Shown here one piece after another: positions 54,451 through 64,000 of a stretch of DNA of 64,000 bases. The notes under the pieces were generated by a model that did not search any database, was not told the origin of the DNA, and worked only from the letters and a program-made list of their open reading frames with translations. Source of the stretch: Isoetes taiwanensis (Eukaryota; Streptophyta; Lycopodiopsida; Isoetales; Isoetaceae). Within the stretch, counting starts at the first letter, position 1. Each line of letters starts with the position of its first letter. The stretch is taken from contig JAJEKV010000141.1 in assembly GCA_021234155.1 (NCBI GenBank), positions 566,039 through 630,038 on the forward strand, in the 5' to 3' direction. The position numbers were made by a program, and so were the translations under genes.

Positions 54451-55001
54451 TGTTACGGTATTAGAACGGTATTAGAACAAAATACTAGCTCGGGGGTGTG
54501 ATTCACAACCAACAAGTGATTTAAATGAAACCATTGGCTCTTAAAATATTTATAGCTGATAACGGGACCTGATATCAGCCCATTCGGACTTGTCCGAGTC
54601 TTGGATTTGAACCTTGGTCTCTAGCTAGAAAGCTCAAGCGTCTATCCAAGGCGCCAACCTTAGATTTAATAAAAAAGGGCTAAATGTCTTTTTAAAAAGG
54701 CAAAGGCCGAAAAGGCAATTTACCTTTAATGACCTTTCAAGAGACTATAAAAGAACATACATAGGGGGACGAGGGAATCACCGTCAAAGCCCTACCTCTC
54801 TTCCTCTATTGATTCCTTCTACTTCCAAATCTCCATAGCCTAGCTTGTTGGTCTGAGCGAGATAAAGATTTCCTGCTCCAGGATAAAGATTTCCTGGTGA
54901 ATCCGGTTGGGTGGAACGAGCCTTTCCTACTAACTGGATTATCTTTTAGCTCTTTGTTTCTTTACAGGTGATTTATCCGAGATCTAGAACAGATCATATT
55001 A
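54451..55001 (+). repeat. 3' LTR with TATA box and tRNA-like insert
   Basis: TATAAAAG at 54745-54752. On the minus strand 54595-54662 reads like a tRNA (GGTTGGCGCCTTGGATAGAC as A-box region and AAGGTTCAAATCCAAGAC as B box). An 11-bp GGTATTAGAAC duplication lies at its start. Confidence 0.93.
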
Positions 55002-55006
55002 AATTC

Positions 55007-57780
55007 CATCGATCAATATATTTGCACATCGAGAAATCAGTCTACCATTAATGCCCTTACATTTGTCTTATTTCACACAAAGCCCTTCTGCAATTGCTCC
55101 AACATTTTTTATGAAGAAAGAATGTGCTTTTTGGAAACTTGTTCCTCCAACAGTGGTCACCAGCTATTTGCCTATCGATTTTCCATCAGCTCGATTCGAT
55201 TTTCCATCAACTTCATTGATTTTTAAAGAGATCTTGGAAGCAGCTGCATTGATCCTGAATCTCAATCTGCAATTTTAGAGATTGCGATTTAGATTTACAG
55301 ACTTAGAAATCAAGGACTTTTACAGTTATTTGCAATCAACTGATTCTTGATTCTGCAAATGATTTGGATTTGGAAGTTGCAATTCGAATTCACAAACTTG
55401 GAAACTTAGGATTTTGATAGCTATTTGCCTTCCCCAATTGGCATATCGATTCACCAAGTATCAATTTTGACATCATCAATTTGTACAACAATTTGCAAGT
55501 GATTGTGAGAAGTTTTGAAGCAGGAATCACGAGAAGTTTTTTTTTTTCTATTTTTGAAGCTTTGCAACTTTAACAACGATTTACAAACTCTCAATAGCAT
55601 TAATTTCCAAGCAATTAAAAGTAGACGAGCCCGCTTTCTAAATTCAAGGAGATTTCGGTTGTGTTGTGCTACAAATAGGGACACAACAAAAAGCAAACAT
55701 TTTTTTAATATGCCCAAGCAGATTCTTAGAGAGATGATTTGGACAGACAGAAATTACCCCGCATGCTTTGGCATGATGTTCATTATGCATTTGGAGTCTT
55801 TCCTTTTGGCAAGGAATCCTAGCTAACGTTTCCAGACTAAATGCTTGGTATTGACTACCTTTTGAGCTTTTTTTTCAATAAATATTCAAGAAATAAAAAG
55901 CAAACGCTTATCTTGCCAGAAGACTTGGAGGTTAAGCTGGAAGGTACCTTTCCACATACTGTTGAGGATGTCTATTCTGAGGGCTTGGAACTACAAAAGA
56001 GGAAGGAGCTGGAGCAATGTACTTCCGTTCAAGATAAAGAGCACATGGTTGTCACAGACAATGGCCAAATGTGGAGAGTATAATTTCAAGTTCTACTTGG
56101 TAATGCACGGGACCTCTTTATCTGTTTTTAAAAATGTCCAATCAAGTTCTACTTGACAGTACACATGGAGCATCTTATCTGCAACGTCTAAGCAACTTTG
56201 ATCGGAGTTCTATTGCACTTCTACTGGCAAATGGTTTATGTATGAGGCAATACAACTTTTTGATAAGTGTTTATACGTTATGCCATCAAGTGACACAGCG
56301 ACATGAGATGTACTAATATGGGACGTATTGTTCCCATATGATAATCATGTCTTTAAGTTAGTTCTGTATTTCTTATACCTCATTCCCTTAATCTTGGTTC
56401 ATTATTCTTGTATTCTAGCTTTAAAGAGACAACAAATAAAGTTTATAATAAATAGGACATTTGAAGATGAGGTGCTCTTCATTGTCAGTGTCCTTGGATT
56501 CCTGCACTATAAAGTTAGTCCCCTACTGCCACCAGTGAAATTTGCAATTTTGAGCATCTGTTTCCTCGAATTAGAAATTGAAGTTGTATCATGAAAGCAG
56601 TTTTAGCCTCAAATTGGGTTTTAATACCTCTTATAATAAGTTGAAAAACCAAGAAACTTAAAGGTATTCTCATAATTTTCTCCGACATGGCACTCCTTTG
56701 TAATGTGCAGATTAGGAGAAGGTTCAAAACTGCATTTTCAAATTCATAAATATGACGAGTATAGAAATAAGCCAAGGGGGATTAACTATGGATGCCATAC
56801 AAACTGCAATCCCCAATGACTCGTAGGGGGGGGTTTGCCCACTTTCACACATATACGAATGAGTTAGGGGGTATTAGGGGTCGAATTTGGCTTTCAAAAA
56901 ATCATATACATGGGTGTTTTTGGTCACCCTTTGCATGCACATGGCATATCCCCCTTTGTATAAGTGCATCCCTAGATAAATAAGCAATGGTTTGAGGAAA
57001 CATCTGTAGCTTGGGGCAAAGTTCTCTCTTTAAATCATTATAAGTAGTACACTAGTCTTAACTAGTGGGTGATGGATGTGAAGTTCAAGAGTCATACTTG
57101 GGATTAACTACCTCTCTCTCTTATTTTGCAGATGATAAGCACCGAAGCACCGGTTCTATTTTCAAAGGTATGTGAACTGTTTATTCTCGGATTAACATTC
57201 AGAGCAAGATACACATATTTTATTTGCAAAGGCATGTTAATTGTTTATTCTTGAATTGACATTCAAAGGTAGGCATGTCAACAGTTTATTCTTGAATTGA
57301 TATTTAGAGGTATACACATGGAAGAAAACAAGGAGAGAACGTTATAGAGAACTGATATTGTTGGAGCTATAAGGAAGGCACCTATTTTTTATTTTATACT
57401 GGACATAGTACCCCGCAAAGACTTGAACCTATTTCTTGACATAGCTCAAACCACATCTAGCAGTAAAATGTTTTAACACCCTTTTCATGCTGATTAGAAA
57501 TTGATGTGCATATAAAGGTGTCACATAAAGAAAGATGAATACCATGTCCTCATTTCTGACAAATGCACATCTGAAACTACTCTCATCGCCACAGTTTGTT
57601 ACATGTTCATAAATGCGATAACAAACACAAAAGGCATCGATTAGTTATATCTGTTATGGTTTGTATGTTAAGGACAAAAATTTGGGGATGCCATGGTTTG
57701 GAGTAAATGGAGAATCAATCCCATATGCAGGAGGCTACTATTCAATGCTAGTGTTTCTCGACCGTCCTTGCATTTTCTTC
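55007..57780. other. No clear gene; weak ORF and a short tandem repeat
   Basis: AT-rich. One short frame (55890-56083, LPEDLEVKLEGTFPHTVEDV to QMWRV) looks protein-like but matches nothing I know. Positions 57160-57310 contain three loose copies of CAAAGG(T/C)ATGT...TTTATTCTTGAATTGACATT. A TTAACTAGTGGGTGATGG stretch near 57058 has no known role. Confidence 0.4.
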
Positions 57781-58114
57781 TGTCAAGATATATGTGATAT
57801 CGAGACCACCATCTTGCTAGACGTCTTTGAAGCAAAGTGACTCAAAGATCAAGATGATGGTCTTTGAAAGTGCCGAACCAAACACGGTCAAGACCTTATC
57901 AAGACTAAAGCACCGACCCCAACTAAGTAACTACTTATTAGTGGGCGGTGGGTGAACGGCTAATACTATTCTTAGTATCACCGTTTTGTTTATATCATTG
58001 TACTTCATGTATCTCACATTGAATACAATTCCAACTTGCCTTTGTTTTGGGAGCTTGTGCTCTCAGATATTGGTGTGCATCCCCTTCTCTCCCTTTCTTG
58101 GTGCAAACTTGACA
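57781..58114 (+). repeat. Left LTR of the 2.8-kb copia element
   Basis: TG...CA ends and a primer site next to it. It differs from the right LTR mainly at 57823-57915 by scattered changes and small indels. Confidence 0.92.
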
Positions 58115-58199
58115 TGGTATCAGAGCACTAGGTGTGCTGAGATTGACTCAAGATCAACACAGCAATGGAGAAGGATGCAAGCTACAACCAGATTACCTT

Positions 58200-59178
58200 C
58201 TCAAGGCGGTCATGCGATTCAAATCTTTGATGACCGCGGGTTTCAAAAGAATGGAAAAGCGGAATGATCTTCATTCTCAAAGATGAAGGAGTTTGGGGAG
58301 TTGTTACTGGCCAAGAACCTGCACCGGATGCCAAGAATATCACTGATTTGCATGCTTGGCAGCGCTGACATGACAAGGCGATGGCATATATCGGGCTCTC
58401 CTTAGCTGACTCTATCCTTGATGAGTTCCAGCAAGAGAATAGCCACGATTTGTGGCATGCTTTCATTGAGAAGCATAACCAAAAGACCCATAAGATTGGG
58501 CACTTGTATGCAGAGGTGATGGATATGTGCTGGGACGAGACTGCTGAAAGTCTTGACGAGTTCTCGGATCACATGAAGCACACCTTCCAGCAGATTGAAG
58601 CTTTTGGAGAAGAGCATCAGATCTCACAGTCGATGCAACTATTTTTCTTCCTTAGGTCACTACCTAATGCATTTGATTCTTTGTGCAGCAGCTTCATGCA
58701 AGACAAAGATATGGGCTTTCATCAAGCAATCACTTCTATTAAGAAGGAGATCATGATGAGGCAAGATGCAGGTAAAGATGATCATGTCACTCTCTTTGCA
58801 GCAGGGCATTCAAATACTCAAACTACCCTAAATGGGGATGAGCATGATGAGGGGGAGAAGCACATTGGCGGCAGATTATCTCTTCCTATTAAGCATGAAG
58901 TAGTGGATTTAGATCCTTCTACTTTCTGGATATCAGACGATGTAGTACCACCCAATAAATGGATGCCAATTTCTGATATTCCAGCACCTTCCAAGCAAGG
59001 ATCAATAGATACCTCAGCCATTGAGCTAGGATATCTTGATGTGGCCTTCGTCTCCCCATTTTCAGGCAATGTAGCAACACTTCATCAAGTGGCATTCATT
59101 TCTGATACTTTGGCGGCATTTATGCAAGGAGGCACTCAGGTTCTAACCAGGGTTGCCCTTAAGACCAAATTTGTCTAA
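58200..59178 (+). pseudogene. Copia-type gag
   Basis: Reads RVSKEWKSGMIFILKDEGVW, then GVVTGQEPAPDAKNITDLHA, a TGA at 58367, then MAYIGLSLADSILDEFQQEN (58381), DLWHAFIEKHNQKTHKIGH and DEFSDHMKHTFQQIEAFGEE. FFFLRSLPNAFDSLCSSFMQ follows, the classic copia gag fold. From about residue 160 the frame (HSNTQTTLNGDEHDEGEKHI onward, to TAA 59176) no longer resembles gag and lacks a zinc knuckle. It probably joins deleted pol or spacer sequence, including a possible protease-linker piece (DPSTFWISDD). The 265-codon open frame may still be translated. Confidence 0.7.
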
Positions 59179-59935
59179 GCATAACTTAGAAGGTCGGGCG
59201 AATAATAGAGTTGCAAGATTAGTTATACTGGCAAATGTTTTTCTAGACATGAATGTTTTTTATAGAAATCTAGGCGAATCATGGTCAATATTATTTTGTC
59301 AAGATTTAAGTGTCTTTATTTTCCAAGTGTAATTTTTGTGGTGAAATTTTATTCATGGGCATCCATATTTAATCAAGGATACAAACATGTTATAACTATA
59401 GTTGCATGATGCAATACCACACCTTAACCTTTGCAAACGAGAACGTGGCTTATCCTTGTCGATAAAACAAATCTATTAAAAAGGAGGTCTGTAAACAAAT
59501 GCTCTCCAATGCATCCTTAGAAGTATTTGAAACACAATAGCTACAAAAATAACTCTTAAAATTATCATATATACCTAGATGGATATGGAGAATAGATTAG
59601 GTTATGAAGAAAGCCTAGAATATTAGGCAATTCCTTAAGAAATCTTTGAGAAGGAGGGTAGGAATCCATAGTTATGACGTTTAGTGGATGTGGCGAATTT
59701 TCAAGTGGAGTGAGATTTGTTTGTAGAAAAGTTGGCTAATTTTATTTTTTTCATCTATAACGGGCCCTATTAAACCATAGCGTCAAAATTTCTCGACACC
59801 CTTAAAAAATAGCCTTTTGGCGAACTTTCGTCCTTAAGGGCTACCCTGGTTCTAACACCTGGTCAGCTGATTTTTCTGTTCGGATTACAGAAACTTCCAG
59901 CACTTATAGCACTTCCAACACTTCCAGTACCTGTT

Positions 59936-60172
59936 ATGGCACTCAACTCTATTTTGTTTCCAGATCAAGGAGGAGACCTTAATTCACTTGATTGTGAAGG
60001 AGTTGAATATGCGTCATATATCGTGATTCCAAAGCAAGGAGTAGTTGACTCTTTACTTCTAGCAACACTTGATCAAGGTCAAGCGAAGGTCTATTTACCT
60101 ACCAGAGAGAATAGAGCTGATCTCTTCATGCAAACTTGGTTTTTGAGCTTTTCGGATGACCCTGATTAAGTG
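59936..60172 (+). pseudogene. Remnant of copia RNase H C-terminus
   Basis: KVYLPTRENRADLFMQTW (about 60090-60140) corresponds to the conserved TRENxADLFTK end of copia RNase H, just before the 3' LTR in intact elements. The preceding text is unrelated to RT, so most of pol is deleted. Confidence 0.6.
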
Positions 60173-60251
60173 AGCCTTGACCAAGATTTAGATCTTATCT
60201 CCAGGAGGAGGAGGCTGAGCATGGAGATGGCGATCTCTTATCAAGGAGGAG

Positions 60252-60588
60252 TGTCAAGATATATGTGATATCGAGACCACCATCTTGCTAGACGTGCTGA
60301 AGCAGTGACTCAGCACTCAGCACAGTGGTGCTGAGAAAGTGCTGAACTGAACACAGTCAGCACCTTATCAGCACTAAGCATCGACCTAACTAAGTAACGG
60401 CTGTTATTAGTGGGCGGTGGGTGAACGGCTAATACTATTCTTAGTATCACCGTTTTGTTTATATCATTGTACTTCATGTACCTCACATAACATTGAATAC
60501 AATTCCAATTTGCCTTTGTTTTGGGAGCTTGCGCTCTCGGATATTGGTGTGCATCCCCTTCTCTCCCTTTCTTGGTGCAACCTTGACA
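60252..60588 (+). repeat. Right LTR of the 2.8-kb copia element
   Basis: Same ends as the left LTR. It has a run of CAGCAC / GTGCTGA motifs at 60293-60380 where the left copy is decayed. Confidence 0.92.
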
Positions 60589-60689
60589 TCTTCCATGTCT
60601 AATTTTCCTTTATTACTCCAGTAGTTGCATGTTCTACACAATTGTTAGAGTAAATCCTTAAAAACACTGATTTTTAACAATGCATAAAT

Positions 60690-60983
60690 GCAGGATGTTA
60701 GAACGCCATCCGATTCTCAAGTTTTCTCCTCCCAAGTTTCGCTCCCAAAGCACACCAAACGCCCTCTGTCAGAGCTTGAAAATCTCTCCAGAATGCTGGC
60801 TTCCATCTCGTTGGAGTATCAGAATAGTATTTTGGTTCATGGATCGTCTGCGCCTGCTTTATATGCAAATCATATCCAGCGTGGTTTATCAGATCTTAAA
60901 TCTATGCCAGATGGGTATTCTCTTCAATTTAAAGCACAACCGGGTAAGTATTTACTCTACCAGAATAAAACCATGGCTGAGGT
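60690..60983 (+). pseudogene. Duplicated internal fragment of the KH-domain gene
   Basis: Coding PLSELENLSRMLASISLEYQ, then ALYANHIQRGLSDLKSMPDG, YSLQFKAQPGKYLLYQNKT and MAE matches residues about 145-215 of the KH protein encoded at 62723 onward, with modest divergence. The match ends abruptly after ATGGCTGAG (60977). Upstream, an acceptor-like TAAATGCAG|GATG stands at 60694. The KH domain itself is absent, so this is a partial duplicate. It lies 100 bp beyond the right LTR of the copia element. Confidence 0.75.
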
Positions 60984-62720
60984 TTATGCACACCTCATTT
61001 TTTCACCTTTACTTCAAGTTACTACATGACATTACATTAAGGCGATGGAGAGAGAAGGGCTTCATTTATTATGTTCCATACTCACATAAACCTCTTCTTA
61101 AACGCCGTAGTTTAACGAGCATTTTGTGTTTCCCATAATTGATATGTATACATGTTCTTTTCATATAGACTTTCAATAATTGGAGATTATATACCTATCG
61201 GGACACTTACATGGTAGACAACTTCATCAAAGTTGTAAGCCAGACTGTCACCTGATAGCAATTATTCCTATGGTGCCCACCCTTGAAAGTCCTAACCCCC
61301 ACTTACCCCTAGCCTGCTTTTGTGCTAGTTTACCCCAACTTTACAATTACGACTCGTACATTTAGACGTATTATAGCTATCGATGTAAATGTCGGACATG
61401 GGCATGTTATAGCCAACCTTAAATGGCAAAAAATCCGCTAAGCCCACGAAAACGCCATGCAGTTTTTTTTGGTGTGGCTATAATGTGCCCGAAATCAGGA
61501 AAGGTATATTTATACCCTATGATTTATGAAGGTTTTTCACTGTATTCATATTCAAATACATATAATGCTGATGCTGGCATGCTAGATTCGAAACAGAAGC
61601 ATATTTTGTTTCGTGTTTTTTTTTTTTTTGTTCCTAGGGTTGAAGGATGTTGTGGTTTGCATTGCGCTTAGATTTGTCCTATTCTCAGCAGGTGTTGGAA
61701 GCAGATGGTTGCCGAAAGCCATGGCTCTAGCTTCACTTTCAGCCTATTCTTGAGTTTTTGGTGACGATGGCCGGGCTTCTGCTGGAAGCCATGCTCCATG
61801 GGGCATAGCGAACACAGGGGTGTGTGAGTCTGCACGATAAAAATCAGATGCTTATTAGGTTAACAAATGAAGGTCTGATACAAGATGATCTTTCACAAAG
61901 GGAAAAGTCGTCCACAAAAGCCGCAAAGGGAAACCTGGTCTATGACGAATCTGAGAAGCCTCTATTCTTTGAGACCAGTCGCCTCTATTCGCCTCTATTC
62001 TTCGTGGTGTTTTTGGAAATGGCAGGTTGCTCTTATAGGCCACAGCCATGGCGGACTTCTTTAATGCATGTTGGTAAAATAAACGCATATTGAACGAGTT
62101 ATTTGCTGGAAAAGCAGAGAAAAGCTTGTTGCAGAACTTCAAAGGCTGGTTAATCAGGTAAGCCAAGGGCATATGATTCTTGTTGGGGTTCAATTCCCCA
62201 AGCCCTGGTTTGTTTGTGGAAGGGATGGCCCAGAAAGCTCCCCATGGAATAATATTTGACATATGCCTCAATCCAATGGACCAAAAAACTTGAGAGACAC
62301 CCCTAACGATTTAAATGCTTTGTGAGGTTTATTGTATAGGCGAGAAATTATCAGAGCCGTAAAAACGTCCATGCTGGCACCTTCAACAGTAATAATACCA
62401 GTCATGAGTTAGGGCGAGAAAGTCGTAAAAAACCGTATTTGCGTATCACGACCATCTGCAAATGGTCGTATATTAGGATTTATCGTTACGGCGATATATT
62501 AGGATGTGACTTTTTGTATGATAAATTATCATCACGGCTATATAAGTATATTATACTAGGATTTATCATAATGACCGTATATATGAGGATGTAATTTCTT
62601 AAATAATAATTAGCATGTACGTGGCATTATGTTATTGGTGCTAAGCCTTTGAAACGCCATGAGACAGTATCTAAAAGGAACGCCATTAAGTTAAAATTCC
62701 TTCGAAAAAAACAGAGCTGG
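60984..62720. other. No gene seen between the KH fragment and the KH gene
   Basis: AT-rich filler with poly-T (61617-61630) and repeated GCCTCTATTC (61968 and 61982). A small hairpin CGACCATCTGCAAATGGTCG lies at 62449-62468. Part may be the duplicate's lost 3' half, but no coding was recognised. Confidence 0.4.
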
Positions 62721-62722
62721 CT
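62538..62722 (+). promoter_or_regulatory. Putative promoter and leader of the KH gene
   Basis: CTATATAAG at 62538-62546 could be a TATA box, 177 bp before ATG 62723. Echoes of TTAGGAT(T/G)TATC precede and follow it. The start site is not known. Confidence 0.3.
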
Positions 62723-64000
62723 ATGGCGGAGAAGAGAAAGGTGGTGGAAGTGCCCAACGCTGCAATGGGTCGTGTGATTGGAAAGAAAGGAAGCAATCTT
62801 CAGAAGCTCAAGGCCGCGCCGGACATAATCACTGTGCAGATTCTTCCAGAGAATCGATACAGTGAAAGGGGCCAATTCCTGATCAGAGGAACATCTGATC
62901 AAGCAGTAGAAAAGGTAAGGCTTATGATAGAAAACATTGTGATTAATTATCTGAGCACAGCCAAAGGGCATCAGCCACCATGGTCGGTGTTCTGCTGCGC
63001 AACAAAACGAGAAGAAATCGCTGCAAAAGCGGTCCGATTCGTGGAGATAAGTAAACTCCAAGCAAGACAATTGGGTCTGTTTAACGATCTGCCCAACTCC
63101 GACGAACAGCTCCGCTTCTTTGCTTGCCACAAATTTTCTCACACCAAAAGCCCTCTGTCAGAGCTTGAAAATGTGTCCAGAATGCTGGCTTCCAGCTCGT
63201 TGGAGTATCAGAAAGATGTTTTGGTTCTTGGATCGTCTGCGCCTGCTTTATATGCGGATCATATCCAGCGCGGTTTGGCAGATCTTAAATCTATGCCAGA
63301 TGGGTATTCTCTCAAATTTGAAGCGCAACTGGGTAAGTATTTATTCTACCAGAATGAAACCATGGCTGAGCTAAATCTCGACAGCCTACAGCAGCAACAA
63401 TGTGGAGGTCAGATTCGTCAACGTTTTATTGATTTTAAAGGCTTCGCAGCTGTTGAGAACATGCAAAACCTGGCTGGGTTTTTGAAGGAATCTGGATATA
63501 CAGAGTCCAAAATGAGTTACAAAATCTCTACCCATCTGGTAGATCTGCAGGAGGAGAAGAGGTACCAGGTTACGCTGCAGCCCAGGTCGGATTTGAAGGA
63601 AATATTTGCAGGAGAAGGCGAGTTTCCTCTTCCGATCGACATAAATTTGGGGTCGAAAGATGAAGAAGCAGCGGCAGAAAAGGCTACTGGGTTCAGATCA
63701 GAAGAAACAAGGCATGCATTTGTGGCGTTTTTAACAGAGAATAATGGTGCAGATTACAGATTGGCCATGCATAGCAGAAAGGCAAGGGTTGAAGGTCCCT
63801 GTGCTGTGGTGAAGTGGGTTGAGGATGCGTATGAGAACAGAAAGCACGGCTTTTTAAATTTTGATTTGGAGGGCTGTTACAGGCCCTCTGTAGTTCGCTA
63901 CAAAGAGACTATGGTGTTTGTTTCAAACAAGTTTAAGGTGACGCTGCAGAGAGTTGCTTCCAAAATACTGCTTGATGGAGCTACCATGTTTAGCTGGGAA
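62723..64000 (+). CDS. KH-domain protein, 5' part, runs off the window
   Basis: The frame opens at ATG 62723 (MAEKRKVVEVPNAAMG) and stays open for 426 codons to the last base. Residues about 9-75 form a type I KH domain, an RNA/ssDNA-binding fold: GRVIGKKGSNLQKLKAAPDI gives the GxxG loop (GKKG), then ITVQILPENRYSERGQFLIR and SDQAVEKVRLMIENIV complete it. The remaining 350 residues (ELENVSRMLASSSLEYQKDV, YFKAQ-like repeats, AVVKWVEDAYENRKHGFLNF, MVFVSNKFKVTLQRV) match no family I recognise. No signal peptide, membrane segment or intron is seen. A partial copy lies 1.7 kb upstream. It is likely a real host gene, probably a nuclear or cytoplasmic RNA-binding protein; the 3' end is unseen. Confidence 0.75.
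   Translation, partial: MAEKRKVVEVPNAAMGRVIGKKGSNLQKLKAAPDIITVQILPENRYSERGQFLIRGTSDQAVEKVRLMIENIVINYLSTAKGHQPPWSVFCCATKREEIAAKAVRFVEISKLQARQLGLFNDLPNSDEQLRFFACHKFSHTKSPLSELENVSRMLASSSLEYQKDVLVLGSSAPALYADHIQRGLADLKSMPDGYSLKFEAQLGKYLFYQNETMAELNLDSLQQQQCGGQIRQRFIDFKGFAAVENMQNLAGFLKESGYTESKMSYKISTHLVDLQEEKRYQVTLQPRSDLKEIFAGEGEFPLPIDINLGSKDEEAAAEKATGFRSEETRHAFVAFLTENNGADYRLAMHSRKARVEGPCAVVKWVEDAYENRKHGFLNFDLEGCYRPSVVRYKETMVFVSNKFKVTLQRVASKILLDGATMFSWE

Larger units (their letters stand above)
49067..55001 (+). mobile_element. Ty3/gypsy chromovirus with target-site duplication AATTC
   Basis: LTRs 49067-49537 (471 bp) and 54451-55001 (551 bp) start TGTTACGG. The left ends TATCA and the right TATTA (the terminal C mutated). 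AATTC flanks both ends (49062-49066 and 55002-55006). A Met-tRNA-like primer site TTGCTATCAGAGC lies at 49539, and a purine tract GGAAAGGGAAGGAT precedes the right LTR. The interior has gag, protease, RT, RNase H, integrase and a chromo-like tail in gypsy order. A few stops and frameshifts block expression. Confidence 0.96.
57781..60588 (+). mobile_element. Copia-type LTR element with gag and no pol (2.8 kb), target duplication TCTTC
   Basis: LTRs 57781-58114 (334 bp) and 60252-60588 (337 bp) begin TGTCAAGATATATG and end CTTGACA. The perfect duplication TCTTC lies at 57776-57780 and 60589-60593. TGGTATCAGAGC, the Met-tRNA primer site, follows the left LTR, and AAGGAGGAG precedes the right. 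The interior has a gag-like gene (to 59178), about 750 bp of non-coding filler, and a remnant of the copia RNase H end. Integrase and RT are gone, so it depends on a partner or is a deletion derivative. Confidence 0.93.

Noticed and set aside
61855-62271. 138-codon minus-strand frame
   Set aside because: No domain, atypical composition, and no neighbour or splice context to support it.

Overview
This window looks like nuclear DNA from a land plant with a large, repeat-rich genome. The evidence is one clear intron-containing plant housekeeping-type gene (CCCH zinc finger / Tudor-like / G-patch protein), copia-type gag elements primed by the usual plant initiator-Met tRNA site, Ty3/gypsy chromoviruses, plant-type L1 LINEs and MITEs. 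A Replitron-like HUH endonuclease, an unusual LINE family with a (TTCTA)n tail, and a decayed ParB-like / DNA amino-methyltransferase gene point towards a non-seed plant (fern, lycophyte or bryophyte). That last step is inference. There is no prokaryotic, organellar or CRISPR signal.

Layout. 0.2-1.7 kb: decayed multi-exon gene with a Ulp1-like (C48) protease end. 1.9-2.6 kb: (CCACA)/(GTGTGGT) low-complexity block. 4.1-5.3 kb: array of GGAATATTCC palindromes in front of an unknown 224-codon ORF. 5.8-10.6 kb: two broken copies of one transposase-like gene, head to head. 10.6-12.4 kb: L1 fragment, LINE tail, SINE-like and shared repeats. 12.6-17.2 kb: GC-rich LINE. 17.5-20.9 kb: Tourist-like MITE, tRNA-like SINE, pogo-like transposase pseudogene. 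23.4-25.2 kb: small copia element holding only gag. 26.9-29.5 kb: the intact host gene on the minus strand. 31.8-33.7 kb: Replitron-like gene. 34.1-41.2 kb: LINE tail, a complete but dead gypsy chromovirus on the minus strand, another LINE tail. 41.4-45.1 kb: ParB-like plus methyltransferase pseudogene with a palindrome array in its intron and a hAT-like MITE in its coding region. 46.2-48.5 kb: LINE remnants with a nested L1. 49.1-55.0 kb: second gypsy chromovirus with target-site duplication AATTC. 57.8-60.6 kb: gag-bearing copia element with target-site duplication TCTTC. 60.7-64.0 kb: a duplicated fragment and then the 5' part of a KH-domain gene running off the window.

Only the G-patch gene and the KH gene look intact. 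Nearly everything else is mobile DNA at different stages of decay, often nested. The most unusual locus is 41.4-45.1 kb: ParB-like and beta-class methyltransferase modules are commonly fused in phages and bacteria, and here they appear in spliced, plant-like form around seven CpG-rich palindromes. All homology calls were made by eye from translated motifs. No database search, alignment or folding program was run.
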